From: Pseudomonadota bacterium
Lineage (GTDB): Bacteria; Desulfobacterota; WTBG01; CAIYCZ01
Direction: 5' to 3'
NCBI GenBank assembly: GCA_026388865.1
Contig: JAPLIX010000011.1
Coordinates: 1 to 5,914 of the forward strand
Length of the DNA: 5,914 nucleotides
The position numbers were made by a program, and so were the translations under genes. The notes under the pieces were generated by a model. That model was not told the DNA's origin, did not search any database, and saw nothing but the letters and a program-made list of their open reading frames with translations. Below are positions 1-5,082 of this stretch, piece after piece (position 1 is the stretch's first letter; each line of letters begins with the position of its first letter).

Positions 1-20
1 AAAAACCATGATTGGTTAAA

Positions 21-29
21 AGGAGGAGA
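21..29 (+). promoter_or_regulatory. Shine-Dalgarno site that fixes the start of the first AOR gene
   Basis: AGGAGGAGA lies 6 bases before the ATG at 36. An in-frame TTG at 12 would place this purine tract inside the coding sequence and add eight residues (MVKRRRLT) before the normal AOR N-terminus, so the ATG is the better start. Only 35 bases of upstream DNA are in the window, so no promoter can be judged. Confidence 0.85.
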
Positions 30-35
30 TTAACA

Positions 36-1892
36 ATGCGAGGCGGCACTATTGGAAAAATAGCATGGATAGATCTCTCAAACAGAAGGATTGAGGTCAT
101 TGAACCGGATAAAGCTCTCTATGAACAGTATCTCGGCGGATATGGCATAGGATTAAAGCTTATAGGTGATGCACAAAAGGCCGGGGTAAAGCCTCTTGAC
201 CCGGAAAATACTCTGGGGTTTGCAACCGGGCCGCTGACCGGGACGCCGGCAGTAAGCTCATCACGTTATACCGTGATGGGGAAATCCCCGCTTACCGGGG
301 CCTGGGGAGATGCTAATGCAGGAGGATTTTTTGGTCCTGCATTGAAGCGGGCAGGATTTGATGCCATCTTTTTTAAGGGTGCGAGCAATGCATGGGTTAA
401 TCTCTTCTTAGATGACGGTAAACTTGAACTGCGAGATGCTGCCCCGTATGTCGGGTTAGATACCAATGAACTGGAAGACCGGCTGAAAAAAGAACACGGC
501 ACTGATATCCGCGTAGCCTCGATTGGTCCCGCCGGTGAAAAGCGCTCCCTCATAGCCAGTATTATTAATGACAAGTGGCGGGCCGCGGCGCGCTCCGGCT
601 TAGGGGCGCTCATGGGCTCAAAAAAGCTGAAAGCTATCGTCGTTAAAGGTACCGGCAAAATCCCGCTGGCAAATGAAGAGATGGCCCAGAACCTGCGCAA
701 AACACTTATTGCTGCAGGCCAGCAGAGTCCGACATTTCAGCTCTTCTCCAATCTGGGCACCTGCGGCGTCACTGCCATGTTTGCCGCCATTGGCGAAACG
801 CCGGTTAAAAACTGGGCAGGAATCGGCGCGATAGATTTCCCCAACGCGGCCGCCATCAGCGATCAGAGTCTGCTTGCCTATCAGCAGAAAAAATATGCGT
901 GCTGGGGTTGCCCCATTGCATGCGGCGGCGAAGTGACCGTGGGGAGTGGGCCCTATGCCTGTAAAACCCACAAGCCGGAATATGAAACCCTGGGCGCGCT
1001 GGGCACCTTGTGTCTCAACGACAACCTCGAATCCATCATCAAGGTAAACGATATCTGTGATCGCGCCGGGATTGATACCATCTCCCTCGGGGCAACGATC
1101 GCCTTTGCCATTGAATGTTACGAGCAGGGCATCCTCTCAAAGAATGATGCTGATGGCCTGGAGCTTACCTGGGGAAACCATCAGGCCATAGTCGCGCTGA
1201 GCGATAAAATAGCCCGCAGAGAAGGCTTTGGGGAAATTCTTGCGGATGGAACCCGTGTGGCTGCGCAGAAGATCGGTAAAGGAGCGGAACAATTTGCCAT
1301 GCATGTGGGTGGGCAGGAAATTCCCATGCATGACCCCCGCTGCACTCCCGGCTACGCCACGAGCTACTGCGCCGACGCCACCCCCGCACGCCACATGCAG
1401 GGCGGCTCAGCATTTCTTGAGAGCGGATTTTTCATCCCCGGCATTCCTTTCGAGCCGGTTGAAAAATACCAGTACACCGGTAAAAGCGATCTGCACCGGT
1501 ATATGAGTAACTTCTCCCATGTAATCAATGCGTCCGGTATGTGCTACTTTGCCTTTATGGTGTATGGCGCGGACACGATACCCCAGTTCCTGGAATATGC
1601 GACCGGTCAGCCCTATTCCCTGGAGCAGCTTCAAACCATTGGCGAGAGAATCGGCACCATGCGCATGCTCTTTAATATCCGCGAGGGAGTCAAGCTTTCT
1701 GACTGGAAAATTCCCGGAAGAATGATAGGAATCCCGCCGCTTCAGGACGGACCGCTTGCTAATATAACCATTGACGCCAGGACGCTCATAAGCGACTACC
1801 TTGGTAAGTTGGGATGGGATACGGTAACCGGCAAACCTTCTTCAGTAAGAATCAAAGAATTAGGTCTGGAGAGCATTGCTCAGGGTTTGTAA
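36..1892 (+). CDS. Aldehyde:ferredoxin oxidoreductase family protein, CX2CX3C type (618 aa)
   Basis: Family role: cytoplasmic, oxygen-sensitive tungsten-bis-pterin enzymes with one [4Fe-4S] cluster that oxidise aldehydes to carboxylates with ferredoxin, or run in reverse. The AOR N-domain covers roughly residues 1-210: LGGYG at 33-37, SPLTG at 84-88, GGFFGPALKRAG at 96-107, and the domain-closing GLGALMGSKKLKAI at 188-201. Cluster ligands are C289, C292 and C296 (CWGCPIAC), with C503 in NASGMC as the likely fourth. DRAGID (342-347) matches the pterin-binding DXXGL(C/D) motif. The second copy reads NASGMC (498-503), with Asn where Asp is usual. EYET (315-318) and H453 align with the acid and histidine near tungsten in the Pyrococcus furiosus enzyme. 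Length is close to that archetype (about 605 aa), and the C-terminus ends with the usual LGWD...KELGLE. The gene is complete. Its partner subunit, if any, would lie upstream, outside the window. Substrate cannot be told from sequence. Confidence 0.95.
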   Translation: MRGGTIGKIAWIDLSNRRIEVIEPDKALYEQYLGGYGIGLKLIGDAQKAGVKPLDPENTLGFATGPLTGTPAVSSSRYTVMGKSPLTGAWGDANAGGFFGPALKRAGFDAIFFKGASNAWVNLFLDDGKLELRDAAPYVGLDTNELEDRLKKEHGTDIRVASIGPAGEKRSLIASIINDKWRAAARSGLGALMGSKKLKAIVVKGTGKIPLANEEMAQNLRKTLIAAGQQSPTFQLFSNLGTCGVTAMFAAIGETPVKNWAGIGAIDFPNAAAISDQSLLAYQQKKYACWGCPIACGGEVTVGSGPYACKTHKPEYETLGALGTLCLNDNLESIIKVNDICDRAGIDTISLGATIAFAIECYEQGILSKNDADGLELTWGNHQAIVALSDKIARREGFGEILADGTRVAAQKIGKGAEQFAMHVGGQEIPMHDPRCTPGYATSYCADATPARHMQGGSAFLESGFFIPGIPFEPVEKYQYTGKSDLHRYMSNFSHVINASGMCYFAFMVYGADTIPQFLEYATGQPYSLEQLQTIGERIGTMRMLFNIREGVKLSDWKIPGRMIGIPPLQDGPLANITIDARTLISDYLGKLGWDTVTGKPSSVRIKELGLESIAQGL

Positions 1893-1918
1893 CAGGCAAT
1901 TCCGGGAAACAGATACTA

Positions 1919-2072
1919 ACAGGTTGTTGAAAAAGTAGTTTTCCCACAGGCTGGTCAAAAACATCCAGATGCAAGGCGCGCGAAATCAAGAGGAATGAGG
2001 CGTACTTTACCGTACGTCGCAATGACGAAGGATGAGCGCAACGTAGCAGATGGGTGTTTTTCAACAGCCTGC
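1919..2072. mobile_element. MITE-like palindromic element, 154 bp, TA-flanked
   Basis: The left end ACAGGTTGTTGAAAAA (1919-1934) and right end TTTTTCAACAGCCTGC (2057-2072) are inverted repeats matching at 14 of 16 bases. Each is flanked outside by TA (1917-1918 and 2073-2074), as expected for a TA target duplication of the IS630/Tc1-mariner type. Inside, AAAAACATCCAGATGC (1957-1972) pairs at 13 of 16 with the complement of 2043-2058, and GCGTAC (2000-2005) pairs with GTACGT (2012-2017) around a six-base loop. The whole unit can therefore fold into one long imperfect hairpin. It encodes no protein: the open frame through it on the minus strand has no family features. I associate this repeat type with deltaproteobacterial and Nitrospirota genomes, from memory and unverified. 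It starts 27 bases after the stop of the first AOR gene, so it lies in that gene's 3' untranslated region. Confidence 0.75.
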
Positions 2073-2073
2073 T

Positions 2074-2114
2074 AATAAAATAACCCCGCAGCAGGTTTGC
2101 GGGGTTATTTTATT
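2074..2114. terminator. Bidirectional rho-independent terminator between convergent AOR genes
   Basis: AATAAAATAACCCCGC (2074-2089) and GCGGGGTTATTTTATT (2099-2114) are perfect reverse complements: a 16-bp stem with a nine-base loop. The GC-rich top (CCCCGC/GCGGGG) followed by an A/T-rich base gives a U-rich tail in either direction. It therefore suits both the plus-strand gene ending at 1892 and the minus-strand gene ending at 2184. The left edge touches the TA flank of the MITE-like element. Confidence 0.93.
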
Positions 2115-2183
2115 GCACTATTGATTTTTCCGGGGAGCTTTCGTGTAATGGTGCTGTTTTCCGGCAACAATCACCCTGCTTGT

Positions 2184-3911
2184 TTAGACACCCCAGAATG
2201 AATCAATCTCTTCAGTAGTAAAATCCCACACGGCGTTGTGCGGCGGTACTGGCTCCTCGAAAAATTCCGGGAGGCGGTCATGTTTATTACTGAACCCGGC
2301 TGCTATATTAAATTCATGTTCGGTGCGAAGTATTTTTCTGCCCAGTGTACGCCCATCATCTACCGTCATATCAAGATCATACTTGGCATTGATCATGTCA
2401 AACAGCAGGGAGAATACTTCCGGTTTATCTAATATAGCGAACATAACGAAAATACAAAGACCGGCGCTATCCATCAATGCAGTGCCTATCTGTAATCTTC
2501 TTGATAGCTCTACCTCCCCTTCCTTCCTCAAGGGATCAACGAAACCGCCGATTCTCAGGATGTTGACGGGAATACAGTACCCTGCAGTATGGTCACTGCC
2601 CATCGTTGTAGTCGCATAGGTAATGCCCATACCTTTTACCGGCCGCGGGTCATATGCTGAGAGCCCCTGATTTTTAACAACCGGTACTCTGGTAATGCCA
2701 TAGGCCTTGCCGACTGCTCCTGCCCCTGAGCCGAGAATCCTTCCCAGCGGCGTGCCCTCACCTATTTCCCTCAATAGCCTGAGTGCGCCGGCACCATCGC
2801 CAAACGGAATGACCCCGGCTTCCATGGCAACCCCCATGGCTACCGCGGTTTCAATGGTGTCAATCCCGATATCGTCCAGCAGGTGGTCTGCTTCGGCAAT
2901 AATGTCCAGATCATCTATACAGCAGTTGGCGCCGAAGCCCCAGATGGTTTCATACTCAAAACCTGACGTCACATAATTGCCATCCTTATCATTGTATACC
3001 TGTGAGCATTGAATGACGCACCCCGCATGACAGGCGTGATGCGGTTTCCCGTTGCGCTTTATAATAGTTTCGCGCATGGTTTCGCCGCTTATTTTTTCAG
3101 CTCCGGCAAACTGGCCATCGCGAAAATTTCTGGTCGGAAGCCCCCCCGACTCATTCAGAATATTCACCAGAACATCAGTGCCGTACATTTTGAGTGACTG
3201 ACCGCTGACGGGATTTTCCAGAAGCGCCTTGGTAAACGCGCGGGCAGCCTTCTTAAACTTCTCCTTATCGATAATCTCTACATCGGGACCCTCGGCAGGA
3301 TCGATGGTAATATATTTTATTTTTTTTGAGCCCATAACTGCGCCCAGCCCGCCGCGACCGTGGCTGCGGATATTTCCATCAGGGTCCTTTACGGAAATAT
3401 TGGCGGCTGCCATACGCCTCTCGCCTGCCAGACCGATGGATAATATACCGATCTTTTCTCCATGCTTTTGAGTAAGCGTTTTCATTACCTCGTAGTTTCC
3501 CCTGCCGGCCAAGGCTGTCTCCTCCTGTATCGAAACACCATTCTTGTCAACATGGAGATTATACCAAGTGTCTTTCTGCGGCAGGCCTTCAATAATAAGA
3601 GCCTTGACGCCAAGGTTGGCAAAACACTGTGCCGCAGTCCCTCCGGCGTTGCTCTCTTTAATGGTGCCGGTCAGCGGGCTCTTGGCACCGGCTGAAAGCC
3701 TTCCTGAGTTTGCGCACATAGTTCCCGCAAGCAAACCGGGAGCAAAGATAAGCTTGTTGTACTTGCCCAGCGGGTTGCAGGTGGGCTTCACTTCCTGCGC
3801 CACAATGGTTGACGTAAGGCCTCTGCCGCCCAGCACACGCCATTTCTCCGGCACATCCTCAGATGTTGCCGTGAGTGTCGTCATGTTTACCCGGTAAATT
3901 TTCTCTGCCAT
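2184..3911 (-). CDS. Aldehyde:ferredoxin oxidoreductase family protein, CX3CX3C subgroup (575 aa)
   Basis: A tungsten-pterin/[4Fe-4S] oxidoreductase of the AOR family, expected in the cytoplasm, coupling aldehyde/carboxylate chemistry to a low-potential electron carrier. The N-domain has KIYRVNMTTL (4-13), LGGRGLTS (27-34), KSPLTG (77-82), SNAGG (87-91) and GRGGLGAVMGSKKIK (185-199). Cluster ligands are C294, C298 and C302 (CHAGCVIQC), one residue wider than the classical CX2CX3C, plus C486. Both pterin motifs are intact: DDIGID (346-351) and DSAGLC (481-486). EYET (319-322), AYDPRPVKGMG (419-429) and H441 mark the active site. The C-terminus (RLPEFFEEPVPPHN) is what I recall for this subgroup. 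The start is the ATG at 3911, behind GGGAGGAG, giving MAEKIYR, a typical AOR start. The in-frame ATG at 3929 has only a weak, badly spaced site. A Moco/Tuco riboswitch sits just upstream, so the cofactor probably controls expression. Substrate is unknown. Confidence 0.95.
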   Translation of the reverse strand: MAEKIYRVNMTTLTATSEDVPEKWRVLGGRGLTSTIVAQEVKPTCNPLGKYNKLIFAPGLLAGTMCANSGRLSAGAKSPLTGTIKESNAGGTAAQCFANLGVKALIIEGLPQKDTWYNLHVDKNGVSIQEETALAGRGNYEVMKTLTQKHGEKIGILSIGLAGERRMAAANISVKDPDGNIRSHGRGGLGAVMGSKKIKYITIDPAEGPDVEIIDKEKFKKAARAFTKALLENPVSGQSLKMYGTDVLVNILNESGGLPTRNFRDGQFAGAEKISGETMRETIIKRNGKPHHACHAGCVIQCSQVYNDKDGNYVTSGFEYETIWGFGANCCIDDLDIIAEADHLLDDIGIDTIETAVAMGVAMEAGVIPFGDGAGALRLLREIGEGTPLGRILGSGAGAVGKAYGITRVPVVKNQGLSAYDPRPVKGMGITYATTTMGSDHTAGYCIPVNILRIGGFVDPLRKEGEVELSRRLQIGTALMDSAGLCIFVMFAILDKPEVFSLLFDMINAKYDLDMTVDDGRTLGRKILRTEHEFNIAAGFSNKHDRLPEFFEEPVPPHNAVWDFTTEEIDSFWGV

Positions 3912-3913
3912 AA

Positions 3914-3921
3914 CTCCTCCC
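3914..3921 (-). promoter_or_regulatory. Shine-Dalgarno site of the second AOR gene, possible riboswitch target
   Basis: Read on the minus strand this is GGGAGGAG, two bases before the ATG at 3911 (four from the GGAGG core). It decides for the ATG at 3911 over the in-frame ATG at 3929. Its GGGAGG half (3921 to 3916) is exactly complementary to the aptamer segment CCTCCC (3970 to 3965), which suggests a route for translational control. Confidence 0.75.
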
Positions 3922-3949
3922 TTGTCCATTTCCTGGAAGTTTTAATAGA

Positions 3950-4050
3950 TTCTCCTTTCCGAACGGGAGGCTCTGCTGTTTCCAGCACAACCCAGTGGCC
4001 TTTTGCCATGAGAAACTAATATCCTTTTAGGCTGCAAGGCTCGGAGATGC
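3950..4050 (-). promoter_or_regulatory. Moco/Tuco (molybdenum or tungsten cofactor) riboswitch aptamer
   Basis: In the leader of the second AOR gene, the minus strand carries in order the pieces I recognise as conserved in the Moco RNA motif: TCTCCGAGCC (4047 to 4038), ATGGCAAAAGGCCACTGGG (4009 to 3991), the GAAA-capped hairpin GCTGGAAACAGC (3986 to 3975), CCTCCC (3970 to 3965) and CGGAAAGGAGA (3961 to 3951). The closing stem P1 is TCTCC (4047 to 4043) with GGAGA (3955 to 3951). TGGC/GCCA (within 3996-4008) is a second visible helix. The site of the optional P3 arm holds only a 4-bp hairpin (CTAA/TTAG, 4030 to 4016). This compact form, in front of an AOR gene, fits the short variants proposed to sense tungsten cofactor (Tuco). 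The aptamer ends 39 bases before the start codon. No intrinsic terminator follows it, so translational control is more likely than attenuation. Confidence 0.88.
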
Positions 4051-4081
4051 TTCAATATAATCAGGCAGATTATTCTCAGCA

Positions 4082-4110
4082 TTTATATAAATATATCATG
4101 ATTTCGGCAA
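4082..4110 (-). promoter_or_regulatory. Candidate sigma-70 promoter of the riboswitch-AOR transcript
   Basis: On the minus strand TTGCCG (4110 to 4105) and TATAAA (4087 to 4082) are separated by 17 bases, giving 4/6 and 5/6 matches to the -35 and -10 consensus. A start near 4075 would put the aptamer about 25 bases into the transcript and leave it intact. The surroundings are AT-rich, so chance matches are common. Confidence 0.45.
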
Positions 4111-4145
4111 AAGCAAAAGTCACGCCTTAAATTATTTCTATAACG

Positions 4146-4159
4146 GCTGGCATGCCGGC
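4146..4159. repeat. Short palindrome around GGCATGCC
   Basis: GCTGGCATGCCGGC is self-complementary except for one T·G pair and is the most GC-rich palindrome in this AT-rich spacer. It lies about 35 bases upstream of the candidate -35 box of the second AOR gene, where an activator might bind. No regulator is recognised; it could be fortuitous. Confidence 0.35.
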
Positions 4160-4192
4160 AAATGTTGCATCAGTAATATTCCGCAAAATCCT

Positions 4193-4249
4193 GGAGTCGC
4201 TTGGAAATAATGCCGGATCAATTATTCATAACAATAAAACCAAGACTCC
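4193..4249. repeat. Imperfect inverted repeat able to form a 10-bp stem
   Basis: GGAGTC-GC-TTGG (4193-4204) is complementary to CCAAGACTCC (4240-4249) apart from a two-base GC bulge. Inside it AATAAT (4206-4211) can pair with ATTATT (4221-4226) around a nine-base loop. There is no U-run after it on either strand, so it is not an obvious terminator. It may be part of a small RNA or a protein-binding site, or chance. Confidence 0.35.
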
Positions 4250-4350
4250 TATAATGGCAACATAATTCTAAAAGCTCATGACTGTTGATGGTAATAAGCA
4301 TTTCGTTTTGATACCATTGTCATCTCTCGTGTCTCGATTAATCTGCCTGC

Positions 4351-4407
4351 ATAAAATTTATTTTATATTAATTTAATATTTTTAAATTACGTTGAATTTA
4401 TATTCAA
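4351..4407. repeat. Cluster of three AT-only inverted repeats
   Basis: Three adjacent perfect inverted repeats: ATAAAA/TTTTAT with a 4-base loop (4351-4366), AATTTAA/TTAAATT with a 5-base loop (4370-4388) and TTGAAT/ATTCAA with a 4-base loop (4392-4407). They start an almost GC-free tract running to about 4440 that ends at the candidate -35 box of the rightward operon. This suits an UP-like element, a bend or a nucleoid-protein site. Low complexity makes such repeats easy to find by chance. Confidence 0.5.
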
Positions 4408-4434
4408 TTAATTTCTTTAAATAATTCTTTTTAT

Positions 4435-4463
4435 TTGATATGTAAAGCTAAGTGTACTGTATT
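4435..4463 (+). promoter_or_regulatory. Candidate sigma-70 promoter of the envelope-protein/aqpZ operon
   Basis: TTGATA (4435-4440, 5/6) and TGTATT (4458-4463, 4/6) are 17 bases apart, directly after the AT-rich tract. The transcript would have a leader of about 75 bases. Two CTGCAG hexamers (4464-4469 and 4483-4488, the second inside the palindrome ATCTGCAGAT) follow the -10 box and could be an operator. TATAGT at 4491-4496 is an alternative -10 but lacks a -35 at proper spacing. Confidence 0.4.
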
Positions 4464-4546
4464 CTGCAGCTTTATTTGAGATCTGCAGATTATAGTAGTA
4501 ACAAGGGTATGTTGTTCTGAACAATCACTTTTTAAACGGAGGGCAC

Positions 4547-5032
4547 ATGAAAGCAAAAATCAAGGCTATTGTTCTCGCTCTAACCATCGGTATTTTTCTG
4601 GCCGGGGTAACCATGCCGGCGCTGGCAGAGGACAAACCTGCCGACACCATGCAGATTGTCAAAGATAAAATAAAGGCTGACAAAAAGTTGTTTGTCGCCG
4701 AGAACATGCAGCTCACGGAAAAAGAGGCCAAGGGGTTCTGGCCGTTGTATGATAGCTTTCAAAAGGACCTCGCCAAACACAATGAAAAGCTGCTGAAACT
4801 TATTGACGACTATGCGCAAAACTATGAAACCATGACCGACCAGAAAGCCCAGGCCCTGACCAAAGACTACCTGGCGCTTGAAACCGCCCGGCTGAAGCTC
4901 CTCCAGACATACGTCCCGAAGTTCAGCAAGGTGCTGGGCAATATAAAGGCCGCGCGCTACCTGCAGCTTGAAAACAAGATCAACTCCGTGCTGCGATTTG
5001 AACTTGCGGGAAACATACCGCTGGTCAAATAA
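4547..5032 (+). CDS. Secreted helical protein, Spy/CpxP-like, function unknown (161 aa)
   Basis: A lysine-bearing N-terminus, a hydrophobic stretch (about residues 7-24) and an ALA cleavage site after A27 form a clear Sec signal peptide, leaving about 134 residues for the periplasm. The mature part is highly charged with no cysteine and reads as consecutive amphipathic helices. Landmarks are QLTEKEAKGFWPLYDSF (55-71), TDQKAQALTKDYLALE (97-112) and a conserved-looking tail ELAGNIPLV (152-160). This pattern recalls short proteobacterial hypothetical proteins grouped with the LTXXQ/Spy/CpxP periplasmic chaperone-like proteins, but I see no exact LTXXQ motif, so the link is tentative. The start is supported by GGAGGG (4538-4543) just before the ATG. 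The aquaporin gene follows after 50 bases with no terminator between, suggesting co-transcription and an envelope or osmotic stress role. No catalytic or metal-binding motif is visible. Confidence 0.85.
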   Translation: MKAKIKAIVLALTIGIFLAGVTMPALAEDKPADTMQIVKDKIKADKKLFVAENMQLTEKEAKGFWPLYDSFQKDLAKHNEKLLKLIDDYAQNYETMTDQKAQALTKDYLALETARLKLLQTYVPKFSKVLGNIKAARYLQLENKINSVLRFELAGNIPLVK

Positions 5033-5082
5033 CTGAACAGTCAGGCGTATCAACAACAACTACTAACACAGGAGGGCTCGAG

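Larger units (their letters stand above)
4160..4434. other. AT-rich gene-free spacer
   Basis: I see no supportable coding frame, tRNA or rRNA here on either strand. With its flanks this is the divergent control region between the leftward AOR transcript and the rightward envelope-protein/aquaporin transcript. The notable content is an imperfect stem structure at 4193-4249 and three neighbouring AT-only inverted repeats at 4351-4407, listed separately. The rest shows no pattern I can name. Confidence 0.6.

Noticed and set aside
12..35. TTG start for the first AOR, eight residues upstream of the ATG
   Set aside because: It would translate the Shine-Dalgarno tract itself (KRRR) and has no ribosome site of its own in the 11 bases before it.
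1852..2064. Minus-strand open frame of 70 codons covering the repeat
   Set aside because: It is explained by the MITE-like palindrome and the antisense of the AOR 3' end; no ribosome site or protein family features.
2236..2619. Plus-strand open frame antisense to the second AOR (127 codons)
   Set aside because: It lies wholly within the strongly supported AOR coding sequence on the other strand and shows no family motif.
3912..3929. ATG at 3929 as start of the second AOR
   Set aside because: The extension MDKGGV is the translated Shine-Dalgarno region of the ATG at 3911; AOR proteins of this type normally begin near KIYRVN.
4288..4317. ATGGTA/TACCAT hairpin in the spacer
   Set aside because: Only six base pairs around an 18-base loop, with no T-run; likely chance.
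5033..5044. CTGA-ACAG-TCAG hairpin between the secreted-protein gene and aqpZ
   Set aside because: A four-bp stem without a T-run is too weak for a terminator, so it does not argue against an operon.
4580..5059. Long open frame antisense to the secreted-protein gene (159 codons)
   Set aside because: The plus-strand frame has a ribosome site, a signal peptide and helical periodicity; the antisense frame has none of these.
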